Below, one piece after another: positions 1-12,917 of a stretch of DNA of 64,000 bases (position 1 is its first letter; each line of letters starts with the position of its first letter). Source of the DNA: Panaeolus papilionaceus. Taxonomy: Eukaryota > Basidiomycota > Agaricomycetes > Agaricales. The notes beneath the pieces were generated by a model, which ran no database searches, was not told the origin of the DNA, and was given only the letters and a program-made list of their open reading frames with translations. The translations under genes were made by a program, and so were the position numbers. The stretch covers positions 1,922,001-1,986,000 of the forward strand of contig JADNRZ010000009.1 of assembly GCA_015501605.1 (NCBI GenBank), given 5' to 3'.

Positions 1-241
1 CAGCAAGTTGTCTCAAAGCGAATGTGAATTTAGGCCACATCCAAATATCTCCTATCCCTCTGTAAGACTTGTCCTGTTCTTGTCACGGTGAAACTTTCTG
101 ACCTCCTAAAACTCTCCACCTTTATGCTCATTTCTCACTCCATTTCGACCCCGTAAATACTTTCCCCAGCGAATCCAACGTCGTGCATAGTTAAATATCC
201 TACCTACCTACTCACTCTGAAGAACAGTTTTGCTGGCCATC

Positions 242-1188
242 ATGTTCTTAGGTCATATCCTCACCTCACCTTTACTTTTTATTTCGCTCCTCTTGCTTCA
301 CCTTGGTGTAGCCAACAGCCTTTGTCTTCCATGTTATGCGATGGATCGGAGAATGTCTGCATGGGACGCCCCGTTGGCTCGAGCACTCCGGCTCGTTAGC
401 CGCAGTTCTTCGAGCCCCGGAAACAACGACGGCGAGAAGATCACAAATCCCACCAATAGCACTGTGTGGACGATGGGCTCCGACGTAGTCGTTACGTGGT
501 GAGTTTATTAAGCTGTGCCACTTCCTCTACTTCTTTTCCATTCCCCGCTGACTGGTTCCGTGCCGCACCTTTTGAATTGAATTGTCATCGCGAACTCCTT
601 TTACGAATACCCCCTCACTGATGTCGTTGGGATTGCTCGACGACAAAGGATGACCGATGCCATATACGACAAAGCTGGCGTCTCGACGGGAGTGAACCGA
701 AATGGCACTCTTCTCTTGGGCTCCGTGAAAGCTGGAAGTGGAGAAGAATATCTGGATATTGGTAAAATTCTTCAAGCTATCCACATCCAGTTTGATGATC
801 GCTGATCAACCGTTGGCTCATTCTTAAACTCTTTACGACATTCCTATTCACGGTGGCCGTCTATCTACTGTCACATCTTATCATCTTCTGCTCCACATTT
901 GCCACCTCTTGGAATGTACGATACCTGAAGAACATCCACTGGCGACTGACTTTGAGATGAAGAAGGGGTTCGTTGATTTCGAATGCCCAAAGGTTGAGCC
1001 TCACAACCACGATTACTTCGTCACTTGTAAGTGCAAGACCGTTGAATCGCAGGATCAGGAGCAAGCTACTGTGCTTGTTAACCTAATCTACTATTGGCAT
1101 TTCTCTGTGACTAATGAATACCTGTTTTACTTTCACAGTTCTACATGACACGAAGAATCGCAGTCCTATATTTTCGATTCGAAAATAG
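242..1188 (+). CDS. Kre9/KNH-like small secreted protein (copy 1 of 4, divergent)
   Basis: The model has four exons: 242-498, 649-761, 931-1026 and 1139-1188. The first ATG at 242 opens a hydrophobic signal peptide. A Ser/Gly linker follows, then the domain start TNSTVWTMGSDVVVTW, a hallmark of the fungal Ser-Thr-rich/Kre9-KNH N-terminal domain (secreted or wall-associated proteins). Exon 2 carries NGTLLLGS and EEYLDI, exon 3 EHPLATDF and HDYFVT, and exon 4 a short beta strand before the stop. Intron positions and phases match the three related genes at 2958, 49832 and 51072, which is the main support for the model. Oddities are the longer N-terminus (about 86 residues before the domain tryptophan) and the replacement of the family's last-exon FGDSGN motif by FLHDTKN. 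The second exon's acceptor is the weakest call. The family's molecular function is not settled; a wall or secretory role is inferred. Confidence 0.72.
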
Positions 1189-2692
1189 ATCCGTCCAGTG
1201 TTCTGTCCTGTCCCAACTCTTTCATTATGATGTGACACTGCGTGTTCCCGAATCTTGTAGTATTAGATATCCTTTCAAGGATTCGAAGTAGATATTTTAG
1301 TAGTTTAATACCATTTCTTCCGTTGTCTTTTGCGCGGCTTCACATTTCCAGCTCAGAGAATACCCCAGTGAGATATCTCCGGTCTGAGGTGCAAGGCGCG
1401 AGATTATAGTGTACTGACGTTGACAGCAGCCGCCGGCTACACTCACCAGGCTGACGGTACTCAAAAAGTTAATTGCTTTCCGCGACGATGTTCTGTCAAG
1501 ATATCTTATCAGGCAGTCAAACTTTATCGTCCCATTTGAGAGGCTGACAACTCAAGACGACGACATTGTAATCAAGATTTTTGGCAGAGGTATCTCGAAT
1601 AACCACTCATTCCTTTACACACAGGTATAAAAATGCAACTCTTTGGAACTGCGTTGTGAAAGCCGGTATACATTCCCGCCTGCACAATATTCGAGCTGGA
1701 TAGTTAGAGTATAAGCTCCTCAGAAGTGTGGAGCCTCTCGAAGCCCAAAAACACCGAGCCAGCGCGTTTTTGGACCCTAGAATTCGAAGTACGTTAAGAG
1801 TGCAGAACAATAATTGCCTCTCTTGAGGGGTAGATTCACTCCTGACGCCGCCGTCGCATCGCACATCGTCAATGAACATACTTACTTATATACTTACCTT
1901 GATAAGGTGAACAAGGGACACGCAATCCGACAGGGCCTTGTTTCATTAAGTTTGACCGGGGAGTCTTTATTTCTCGTGTTTCAGGTTTCTTTTCATTCGA
2001 GGAGGTGGCAACGAGTGTCTGGATTGCCTTTAAGCACTAAAAGCCGCAGAGCATGCGTTCGTCCGAATGAAAGCTGAGATATGACAAGATCCCGAATCGA
2101 AGCCTCGTACTAGTCACTCCCACGAGGCGATCAATGTCGATAGATGATTGCTTCGAGCGTAAGCGGCGCTTGGGTGGGAAGTGTTCGAGTTCTGTGGACG
2201 CCGTCAATTGTAATGGTAATATGGAGCATAGATCCCTTGATAGAGCGGCCTCCTGTAGTTCGACTTGAGGTCTTCCTTTCTATGCCTGCCCTGTCATTTT
2301 TGCACATCTTTCCACCCGCCAATGACACTTCGAAGCCATTCGGATGCCTACCGCCTCTACATTAGTGGTCTCGAATTGCAAACCAGACTCGCTGGAGTTT
2401 GGCATCCCAAGCCTCGTGGTTATATAGACCGAGCTGAGAAGGAGTCATCTTCATGATCTAATCTTTTCCTGATTCTTGCGTGGGTCGAGCTCAAATCGCG
2501 CTTCTGCACTTCGGTTCTCGTATCGCACCTGAGCGGAAACGATGGAACGAGTGGGTGAATCAGAGAAGGAAAGGAAGGGAAGGGAGAAGTAAGTTGTATG
2601 AAAGTCAGTCACGGTAAGGTAAGGGTGCGTTGGCGGGGACACCCAACCCTCGATGCTTCGAATTCTTGATCATCATCAGAGTACGAGGCAAG
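1189..2692. other. Intergenic stretch, no gene supported
   Basis: Only short open frames without splice-consistent extension or family resemblance are present. The distal end serves as upstream region for the gene at 2958. Confidence 0.6.
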
Positions 2693-2700
2693 ATATAAAA
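2693..2700 (+). promoter_or_regulatory. TATA box of the 2958 gene
   Basis: The sequence ATATAAAA lies about 260 bases upstream of the start codon and is followed by a pyrimidine-rich leader. The distance implies a long 5' UTR. Confidence 0.5.
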
Positions 2701-2957
2701 GGGATGTGAACAGCGCTGGTACTCCTCATCCTACACTCCTTACTAGTAATATTCCTTACTCCTTCCCTTATTCTATTATCAGCTCTTACTTAGCAGCTCT
2801 CTCTTCACCGCAATCTCAACCGCCGACCAACCGTCGATCGAACCAGCAACTTCAACACCGCGCTTGCTTCAGCTATCTTCTGTCTACTATACTCTGTATC
2901 CAAAGCCTTCCAGTAATTCAAAAACCCACAAACCAAACCAAAATCCTATATATCAAC

Positions 2958-3662
2958 ATGCTCTTCACCTCATTCATTGCCTCTGTCCTCCTCGCCACCG
3001 CATCCCTGACCAGCGCAGCGCCCATTAATGCCCCGCAGGAGCTCATCGTCTTCAGCCCGCCCATCACGTATCCCACGGCCGCTGAAGCATGGCGCACAGG
3101 TACGCAGCAGACTGTTAAGTGGAGTAAGTACACAGTAAACCGCCTAGACGACGTTAATGGCGGATGGCGAGTTTCGGAAATCGAAAAGGGTTGCTGACGA
3201 TGCTTTACCATTATATGTATGTATAGACACCGCTGGCCTCCCCGTCCAAAAGAACAGCAATACCGGCGTTCTCCTGCTCGGCCACATGGCCAACGGCAGT
3301 GAGAACTTGGACGTCGGTGAGTAGAAGCTATGTGATGACGGTGGTTTGGGAGATTGTTAAGTGTGTTTTTATTTTTGCAGACCATCCCCTGGCCTCTGGT
3401 TTCCCCATCAACACGGGATCCGTGCAGTTCACTCTTCCCAAGAACATTCCCGAGGGTAGTGATTATTTTGTAGTTCGTGAGTCGATTCTGCTGTGACGAT
3501 GTTATAAGGGAACTGGAATTAATGTGTTTGTATCACGCTCGCGCTTGACAGTCTTTGGAGACTCTGTGCGTACCTTGCTTACCCCCTTCATGGATCGGCA
3601 GAAATCCTGACAATATTCCTTCACAGGGCAACAAGTCTCCCAAGTTCAAGATCCACGCTTAA
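2958..3662 (+). CDS. Kre9/KNH-like small secreted protein (copy 2 of 4)
   Basis: Five exons: 2958-3123, 3227-3316, 3381-3476, 3552-3565 and 3627-3662. The protein starts MLFTSFIASVLLATASLTSA, a clear signal peptide with a cleavage-like Ala-Pro junction. The domain shows TGTQQTVKW, NTAGLPV, DHPLASGF, TLPKNIPEGSDYF and FGDSGNKSPKF, ending directly after this last strand with no GPI tail. This is a stand-alone Kre9/KNH N-terminal type domain of roughly 130 residues, predicted to be secreted. It shares intron positions with the copies at 242, 49832 and 51072 but has one extra intron that splits the FGDSGN motif and leaves a 14-base exon. A TATA box and long leader precede it. The function is not established; an extracellular or wall-associated role is inferred from signal peptide and family. 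Confidence 0.85.
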
Positions 3663-4347
3663 ATCACTGTCCAAGCCCACCTTGTTCTCCGTTTAATAGT
3701 GGACTAGCATGCTAGTCATCGGTCCAGCCAGCTACCAGTGCCCCACACAATAAATAATCTCGCTCCCCTGCGACGCAAAGCCCGCCCTGCATCTCTGCAT
3801 TAATTAATACGCGCCGCAACTGTATCGGATTAATTGAATCACACCCCGACCCCACCATCCGGGACCGACAATCATTTATCTGTTTTGCCTTCGTTTCGTT
3901 TTGTGTTAACCAATCGTTACCTACTACTTACTATGCCCATGAAACGAGAAGGAATGGCGGTGAAGTGTCGAGGAGACTCACATTCATTCATCTTGCCAGC
4001 TCCCGCTCTATTCATGTCAACCAGCCAGCTATTCTCTGCCGTATTACTGTATCTAGTACCCCAAGTATTGTACTCATCGTGTTCTAGTATAGTGTCATTC
4101 TTCAATTCACTGATGTTTGGTGACATTAAACCGTTTGGCTTGATTGGAGTTGACGTAAAACCTGAAACTAAGTACTTAAATTAAGCAACAACCTTACAAA
4201 CAAACATTGGTATCAAGGTATCTGAAAAGGTCCATCCAACATAGGGCGAAACGTGAAAGTCAGCTATACATTTTGATCAACATTCGTGTTCTCTGCAGTT
4301 TTCCATGAATTCCTGTTGAGCAACCCAGGAGGCGGTCTGGTGTGAAT
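3663..4347. other. Convergent intergenic region
   Basis: This is the 3' region shared by the tail-to-tail genes at 2958 (+) and 4348 (-). It is AT-rich. A 116-codon open frame at 3834-4184 has no family resemblance and lies where 3' UTRs are expected, so it is not called. Confidence 0.6.
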
Positions 4348-5300
<953 letters not shown>

Positions 5301-5574
5301 GGGTGGGTTGCAGGTGGTGTTTGGGAAACGAAGGGGTTCTTTAGCAGACGTTCAGCATCGTGGAAGCAATTATTTTAAAATAGTCAAAACAGAAAGTTAA
5401 TCGCACGGTCATTGACAACATGACGCGACTCGCTTAACCTCGCACCCCTATTAGCTGAGCTCGTCAGGCAGACACCAATAACTGAAGACGTTCAAGGAAA
5501 AAATCCGTTTATATTCATCCTCCGAAAATATGATACAACAATTTGAGATTTGCGATCTGACTGTCCATTTAGCG

Positions 5575-6046
5575 TCAATCAGCTGCTTCCTCGATGTTTA
5601 CTTTGTTCTATCAGTTTGTGGTTAGACACCGGATCGTAGAAAAGAAGAGGAGGTATACCTTATAAAAAGCAACATAACCTTCTACCGGCTTAGCCCTCTC
5701 TGTGATGACATTTGGATAGTACCTGCCAATAACGTCAACAATGATGTTTCTGTGCGATTAGTGATGCATCTGTGTTCACCAAGCGATGTCTTTGATCCTG
5801 TTACCATCCACGACTGCATCATAATAAGCCGCAGTACTACCCAGACATAAGCGTCAATTAAACCGCAATAGTATCATATGAAACGGTTGAAAAAGCCTAC
5901 CCTTTCCATGAACAGACTGAAGAGGTATCTGAATGCCCAAGGAGTGACATTCGTACAGAGGTAGCTGGGAAGTAATGGTTCCCCTCGACTACTCTCGTCT
6001 CGTTTGATTCTGCAAGAAGATGGCCGTCTAGTGTTACTCTAATCAT
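5575..6046 (-). CDS. DUF427 domain small protein
   Basis: Four exons on the minus strand, about 5901-6046, 5780-5836, 5659-5722 and 5575-5607, give a protein of 99 residues. The start MIRVTLDGHLLAES matches the usual DUF427 beginning. It continues with VVEGNHYFP, the CSWKGTAAYYD block, then IAWYYPN and GYVAFYKNKV. These are the recognisable DUF427 core motifs, and the length is typical of single-domain members. DUF427 proteins are widespread in bacteria and fungi and have no agreed biochemical role. The gene lies downstream of SLD3 on the same strand and head-on to nothing obvious. Exon edges are hand-made and could shift by a base. Confidence 0.8.
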
Positions 6047-6434
6047 CGTCGAATCTTATCTCCCTGGGAGTGTAATTTCAGACGTTTTACGAGGTCTGGA
6101 CATGGGACTTGTTAATGAGCTTTGTCTCCACTGCAAAAACCAGGATGTGCGAACGTACTGCGTCCAGTAAATGGCCTTTAGGTCGACTACAATGTCGGAT
6201 TCAGGAGCTTGAGGGCGATAAGGCAGTCGTGGTTGGGCAACAAGGGATGGTTGGTCAGAGTCTCACATGAGCTGCTTATTAGTGTGACGTCACTGTGCAC
6301 TTAGGGGGGAGATGATTTCTGAAAGCGCTATGTCCAGCCTGGCCAGGATTTACAAATGCAAAGTCATCATTGAAATAAAAATACAGAAAATAAAATCCAA
6401 GAAAATGGGCTGCACTAACTAGATCGTAAAGAAA
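6047..6434. other. Short intergenic region between two minus-strand genes
   Basis: It holds the 3' UTR of the SLD3-like gene and the promoter of the DUF427 gene. No other feature is seen. Confidence 0.55.
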
Positions 6435-9229
6435 TTACTTCTTCCTACCCCGCCTCGCGGTGGGTTTTTTCGGCGTCTTGATCACGACTTCCACCTTCAT
6501 CATGGATGGACTCGGTCTCGACGAAGAGGTCCCTTGAGCGCCCAAACTGGGGGTACGTCTCTCGCTCTCTGTCGTATCCTTCACTTTCTCGGGATCGCTG
6601 CCTCTCTTCCTCGTCCTCTTAGAAGAACTAGAGCTCCCCTTCGCCTTGGAGTTCGTCTTGGCTTTGCTCTTGGACGTCTTCACACACTCCTCCTCCGAAT
6701 GCTCCGCTTCCGTCGTAGTCCCATCTTCAACGAGCTGCGTCTCCACTTCATTCTCGTCGACGTCCATCATATCACTGGCTGTCGTCGATTTCCCCTTTAG
6801 CGGCGACGGACGAGGGCCGAGCATCTTGAGATTTGTAATCTTGGTGCTTTTCCCTGTCTTCGGGTTGAGAAGCGTTATATCAGGCGAAGACTGGATTGTC
6901 CATTCATCGTCATCATCGTCTTCCAGTCCAGCTCCTGTGATGCCCTTGAAACTCTTGGTTTTGACTCTATTCAGAGCCTTGTTGAGTACTGTCTTCTGGC
7001 GAGCAACTTCCTCAGTCTCTGACGAGGTTTCTTCGAAGTCAGTGAGTGGAGACTCATTCCCCGAGAACGGATCCTGGGTGAGTGGTTGTGATGATGTTTC
7101 GGAGTGTCCGTAATTTGAGGGGGGTGAGGACGGTGGTAAAGAGGGAGGCAGGAATATGTCCGGTGAAAGATCCCGGGAGCGAGATGTCCGAGGTGGTGGC
7201 GACGGTGAATGAGGAGGCGACGGAGAAGGGGATTTCGCAGGAGAATGAGACCTTGATTTGGACGTTAATATGGAGGTTGATTGCACCGGAGGTGGTGGTA
7301 GCTGAGATTGTGTTTGAGAGACTCCAGCAGCGCGCGTCATCGCTGCCGACAGGTCCAATGCTTTCAGAGGCTTCATTGACGTAGAGTTCTGCTCTCTTTC
7401 TGCCCGACCGGGTTCAATCCTGGGTTTCTTGATAGGAGTCTCTTCAACCAGCGTAACACCTCTCTCCAGCTCTCGCTTCTTTTTCTCCTTTTCTTTCTCT
7501 CTCGCGATGGCTTCCTCCTTCTCTTTACTGTCACGCTTGACGGCTGTCAGCCCACCTTGACTCTCCCCAAACGCACCAGATGCTTTGCGTTTGAAAGACC
7601 GAGACATGCTAATTTCCCGCGTCAATACACCGCGTTTGCGCGCATTGCTTGGAGCGTGAAGCGTCGCGCCACGTTCTCTGTCTATTTGCTCTTGAGCGAG
7701 TGATTGTGAGAGGGATAGGGAGCGTGAACGACGCGCAGGGTTGGACGTCGATGCAAGTTGGCCGGATGTTCCGTCTACCATTTGAACGTCGTTGTCCATA
7801 GGTAAAGGCGAAGGAAACCTTGAGGGTCCTCGCGAGAGAGCACGGCCCGAAGCCAGGCTTGCGTTGGAGGGTGCACGGGACAGGGACCGAGGATTGCCAT
7901 TAAGACTAGGTTTCTGTGATGTCGTTGCTGACATAGAGGGTCTCCTCGTTAGAGTGGGATTGGGGACTTTATCTGAGGCTGTACTCTTCTTCTTCGTGGG
8001 TTTCGCAACATTGAAGTCAGGTTCTGTGGGTTCGTCGTCTGAGAACGCAGACATGGGGAAGACTTTGGATCGGAAGAGGGCACAGAGTTCAGGGAGCTTG
8101 TCCTTGAACCTAAAAAAACATCAGATACTCTCGCGTAACGAGAAGGAGTACCGCTTACTCTTTTTCAACAATATCGTCGCAGAAAATTTGGGCCCAATCC
8201 CGTGGTTTATCTCCTTTAAATGTGCTGCTTGCTGTGTTCCCAGTTGAAAATCCACCAGAATGAACGTTGGAAGTCTCTGAACCCGATTGGACTTCCAGTC
8301 CTCCCATTAACTGCCACATTGACAGTTTATCCATAAACGATTCAAGATGGTCTTCTTCTGTGAGGACTGGTTCATCTAGAACAGTGCTGGGCGACCACTT
8401 TCTAGTAGACTTCCGGCCTCGACTGGAACTACCACGGCGCTTCTTTTTCTTGGATGGAGATGGAGCTGGGTCTACGGGTTTTGGTCCAGGGAGACTGAGT
8501 TTATACATATAAAGAAGAATCTGGATCAAAGCCCTTGGGTGTTGTCACGTCAAAGCAGAATCTCACAGAAACTATGCAACTCACTCTCGTCTCTCCATCT
8601 TCTGCAAGTAATTATCTCTCCATACTTCATCTTTCCATGGCCCGTCATCGTCATTCATCGTTTCCTTCTCTTTCCCTTTTGCCGTTGGGTGAGGCTCATA
8701 GCCAACTGCGAACCACATCATGGATTCCTCCATGTCCGCTTCCTCGTTGAAGTTTCCATTCAGCACTCGTAAGAGGTCTACGTGGTACTTTGAGCTTGCA
8801 GTTCGAGTTGTGCGCAGGATAGGCTCGAGTATGGTGTGCATTGGGTGAGGTTCTTGAAGTTCCTGTGAAGGTCCTGGGATTTGGAGGTGCCGTAAAGAGG
8901 GCACTAGCAGTTTAAGAGGCATAATTGACTATGGAGAACTTAGTTCCTAATCATATGGATGAAGATGATGAGGATTGAATATGTACCTCTGGAAGCCAGA
9001 GCCATTGTAAATAGCACCTATTCACGTAATCCTCTGGATCTGTCGCGTGTACGTCAAATGGGTAATCATTGGCCAACATCTTCTCCTGGGCCTGCGTCCA
9101 TTGAGTCCAAGCGGGTGGTTTTCCTGTACTTGGCTGGCTCGAGTTTGAGGGATTTGAAGCCGAGTTACATGGGTATGAGATGGTGTAGTATGGTTCATAT
9201 GTTAAAGTTTGTGCCAGAACTGTTGACAT
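6435..9229 (-). CDS. SLD3: SLD3-like DNA replication initiation regulator (Treslin/TICRR relative)
   Basis: Four exons on the minus strand (8987-9229, 8585-8928, 8159-8533, 6435-8109) give about 878 residues. Sld3 brings Cdc45 to the MCM helicase and, once phosphorylated by CDK, binds Dpb11 to fire origins in the nucleus. The Sld3 core is recognisable at roughly residues 195-340: ALIQILLYMYKLSLPG, a Lys-rich stretch, FMDKLSMWQLMGGL, then DWAQIFCDDIVEKEFKDKLP and CALFRSKVFP. The remaining 540 residues are low-complexity, rich in Ser, Pro, Lys and Arg, with many SP/TP sites suited to CDK control (for example a run of SPSP repeats near the middle) and a very basic end, ARRGRKK. Introns fall only in the conserved part. 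The N-terminal exon is less certain because it has no strong family motif. Confidence 0.82.
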
Positions 9230-10260
9230 GACTGCAAATTACAGAGGTATCCCAGGGTATAATATCAGGAACAGCTAAAGTTGAGCCAGTTCTCCGGAGG
9301 TTATATGTCGCCAGAAGCTGCTGCTGAGGCTCTATTAGCCACTGTCCAATGCAGAACCAAGTTGAAGACGCGAAACGCCATTGTGGCCCAAATTGTAGCG
9401 TGACTGATGGGGGGATTGAGTAACACCACGCGACGTGACAAACGCGTCGGACGGCAATTAAGCGCGCCGACGCGGGAACCCAGGGCAAGTTGCAGGGATT
9501 GGAGGAGCCCCGAGTCCTGAAGGCGGTGTTTGGGTTTTGTAACGCTAAAACCCTAATGGTAGGCTAATCTTCATTGACACGACATAGCTCATTTGGCACA
9601 TGACGAAATGGTGAGCATGTCCGAAGTACACAAACACATTAGTGCATTTCGATTACTATGTCTGGTTTAAGTTTTTAACAGATATAAACCAGTAGTCATG
9701 TCTGCCGCGGTTGTCATTTAATGAGTAGAGGTTTATACGACCCCGGGCAACCCTCCCTTACCTCAATGATCATATTTCATTGACAATTGGGCCATACAGT
9801 GAGATCAGTGACTGAGACCAGTGCCAGACGTTCGTTGTGGGCAAAGATGAGACCAGGGATTTGAATATAAAACATATTCATTACTTTCAAGTAGGCCATT
9901 TCTTTGATTCTGCTACCAATTAAACAGATTTGCTGTTGTCCGCCGCTCAAGTTCGCGCACTATTTAGGACCTTGAAACGCAATTCAGCGCCGGGAACCTC
10001 CAGGTGTATTTCTTCCTTTCTGTCCAGCACGACAGTCAGCAAGATATGGATATGTATATGTATATGATGGACGACAACACATGACTACCGGTGTTGATCG
10101 ATCCGAGAGTCAGTGATAGATAGAGCGGATGTAACAAGCACAGCTGCGCTGTACTTCGTCACCGCAATAAAAGCGATGCACTTCCAAATGCCTATTGTCC
10201 GTCTGGCGAATGGAGTATCGTCGGATGCTCAACAATGTTAACGTCAACGCAGTTCAAGGT
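9230..10260. other. Intergenic region left of the recombinase block
   Basis: The first 250 bases are presumably SLD3 leader and promoter. The rest has no coding signal I trust. It contains a short TATG-type microsatellite near 10050. If the 10.2-17.9 kb block is mobile, its left end should lie here, but I saw no convincing terminal repeat. Confidence 0.5.
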
Positions 10261-10539
10261 TCAGTCAACGTTATTTAGTATATCTGAGTGTGACACGTTG
10301 TGTTTTTCCGGATAAGACGGATCCGCTTCTATCGCGAGTTCTACGGTCGAGCTGCATGACATAAGGTCGGTGTCACGACGTTTGGCGGGTGGGAGCTCGG
10401 CCGTGACTTGCTCGGCTCCTCGAACCGTCCCTTCACGTTGGACCTGATTGGCGTTGTTTGCTAGCAGCTTTCGCTGTTCGGCTCGACGTTGGGTCACGGT
10501 TCGTCGTCCCAGGCTAATAGCTTGACATCCTTCTTTCAT
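10261..10539 (-). CDS. Small basic open frame divergent from the SAP gene
   Basis: A 92-codon ATG-started frame in one exon. The product is highly charged: RRTVTQRRAEQRKLL near the start, Gln/Glu/Arg-rich in the middle and acidic at the end. Its start codon is only about 60 bases from that of the SAP-domain gene on the other strand, so a shared promoter would have to be extremely compact. It resembles no family I know. It could be a small accessory gene of the neighbouring block, an eroded exon, or a chance frame. Confidence 0.3.
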   Translation of the reverse strand: MKEGCQAISLGRRTVTQRRAEQRKLLANNANQVQREGTVRGAEQVTAELPPAKRRDTDLMSCSSTVELAIEADPSYPEKHNVSHSDILNNVD

Positions 10540-10599
10540 TGTCGCTCCCCTCCATCCCCTCCCTATCTAAATTATCTAAATTACCATGCCCAATCTGCC

Positions 10600-12741
10600 A
10601 TGCCCCTGCCTTCCCAAATTCCGTGCTCTCAGATTAGGCTTTGGTATGTGCTATCGTTGAGAAAGGAATCACAACTCGCGTTGGGCAACTCGTTTTCATC
10701 TCCTTGCTTTTCTATCTCCTCTTCGCTCGTTTTTCCTTGTGCCTTTTGTTCACATAACAAATACTGATCGCCGTCTTTTAATTTTTTTAATTTTTTTTTT
10801 TAACAGCAGTGCTGCTTCCGTGATCGCACTAGCCGGCGATGTGCTCAACAACCTTGGTGACCACCTCATCACGCTCATCAACGGCCCGAAACTAGTTCCA
10901 GGTCCCGAGGACGACGAGGAACGGTTCTTGCGAGCCTTCAATTTCCTTCACGTCCTCGACTCTGTCCTCACCTTCACCCTATATCTGTCCTTCATCCTTG
11001 CTGTCTACTTCGAGTCCCGCCACCAACGTGCCCTGATGGAAATGGATGACCAATGTCATAACATGGATGTTGAGATGGGGGGTGTGGAGGTGGATGGAGA
11101 ACAGCCGCAGCAGTGCAGCTCGACGATGCTTGACAAGGCACTTCCAATGCCTCTGCCTGATGGCGGTGTGCAGTATCTGGACATGTAAGCGAAATCATTG
11201 TTCATCCATCATTTGTTCCTATTCTGATGTCTATCTAACGTAGTGCGGTTGCGAAGAAGGTGCAACTCATCGAGTGGTGCCGGTCCTTTGAGCTGGGTGT
11301 CAAGGGAAACAAGGAGGATTTGAAGGAGCGTATGCGACTCCATAGTCAAGAAAAGCTCCGGAGTGCATGGGACAGGTAAATGAACAATCTCTTCATCATC
11401 TAACTGCTCACTAACAGGCTCTTAAACCAGCCTCACTCGGCCCAATGCACAGCGAATGCACCGAGGCCCTAGAGAGGGTGGAGTGTCAAAGGTGAAGGCT
11501 ACAAGGAAAAAGAAAAACACCGCCTTTCTGCGAAGGGAGGAAATGTTTGGCGCAGCAACCCAGCCAGTCTCACACCATCCAGCTGCAGGTGCCGCTAACG
11601 ATAGTTTGCTGCACCAATCAACGAAGGAACATGTGAGATTACTTGCCTGGGTATGTCTTAATGCTGCACACCCTTTCGGACAACGCTGACTGTGCTTATG
11701 ATAGGCGGATGATATCATGGAGAGGTCGCCATACATTCCAAAGGTGGAGCGGGATAGGCTTAGGGAGGAGGCGATAAGACGAAATACGGGAATGGCTAAG
11801 GTATGTCGCATGATAGCGGTTGTCTTTTATTTGAACTGACACCTTTATAGCTTGCACCTCATCTGGAGACGGAGCTCACAAGCATCAGGAAGGACATCGC
11901 CTCGGTGGCTTTGCTTGTCAGGTCGTCATCGTCTTCCCATTCAGGTACACCCACCCCGCAAACCACCCCGCAACCAGAATCGGCAGTGCCACCCAGTGCT
12001 GTTACTTCGTCATATAATCCCCAGTCATCTCTTATCGCCCACAACCCACCCGCCTACCCATCCCTCTCCCTCTCCGTGCCATCTGATGCCAATAGCACGT
12101 TCCTGCGCACATTCCAGCTTGGAAACGGTGCTGTTATCTCAGTCACTGAGGCTGATATTCCCGATCCACCATCGATAAGCTTTACCAATGACAAAATCGA
12201 CAACCTCAATGCCATGTGGGACTTCACCCCTCCCCATTATCGAGATACATCCCCCCTCATTGTCAAGAATATCCGGATCCCTATCAAACACTGGCGGGAT
12301 CTCTACAAATCCCGCATCAAGCTCCCATTGGGCAGATACTGGAAGGAAAACCAGTGGAATGGCATTAAGCGCTATTATGGGAAATGGAGGGTGCGTTTTA
12401 TCATTAGACAATGTTCCATCTGTGTTTCTTATGGGTCTTTCTAGATTATTGTAGCACGATGGCGTTGGTTGTCTCATGAAGAGTTTTGGCAGGACTTCAC
12501 TCACGATGGCACCCATATGGCTTTTTCGAGCATGACTACCCATCTGTCCGCAATAAGGGCTCGTGAGGATAAGCAGCTTGCTGAGAGAGCCCGATTGGAA
12601 TACGGTGACCAATTTGCAGCTGTGTTCTGCTATAGCAAAGAGGGACACCAGATCGTCAAAACAAGGAACCTTGATATCGCTAAGCAGTTTCGGAAGATCA
12701 AGGGGTTGGAAAGTGATTGGGATCTAGATGGTGATGACTAG
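10600..12741 (+). CDS. SAP-domain protein of the recombinase block, family unassigned
   Basis: Seven exons (10600-10643, 10807-11184, 11244-11375, 11431-11650, 11705-11800, 11851-12390, 12445-12741) give 568 residues. The N-terminal part has LPSQIPCSQIR, then an acidic patch GPEDDEERFL and a hydrophobic helix around residues 55-80. Residues about 141-185 form a SAP-like DNA-binding helix-turn-helix: KKVQLIEWCRSFELG followed by KGNKEDLKERM. A Lys/Arg-rich stretch and a Ser/Pro-rich linker come next. The C-terminal 170 residues are compact and aromatic-rich (LGRYWKENQWNGIKRYYGKW, WRWLSHEEFWQDF) and end acidic. I do not recognise that domain. All frames join cleanly. DNA binding for the neighbouring recombinase or nuclease is an inference from the SAP motif and the context only. 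Confidence 0.75.
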
Positions 12742-12917
12742 CATTGTTTTTCCCTCGCATTATGTTCTTCAACATCGCTCTCTTTTAATTTACACCTCTT
12801 CATGTTGTCTACAACATATATAGGCTTTGATTAATTTGTGTAATATGATTAATTGACATCTATCTATTACAATCACAGCAGAGAGATTACTAAAAGAGTA
12901 CTGACATGACGATGAAT

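Noticed and set aside
1607..1879. 90-codon minus-strand frame upstream of the second Kre9-like gene
   Set aside because: No splice continuity, no motif and no ATG-supported neighbour; length is within chance.
3834..4184. 116-codon plus-strand frame
   Set aside because: Lies in the 3' region between convergent genes and shows no family resemblance.
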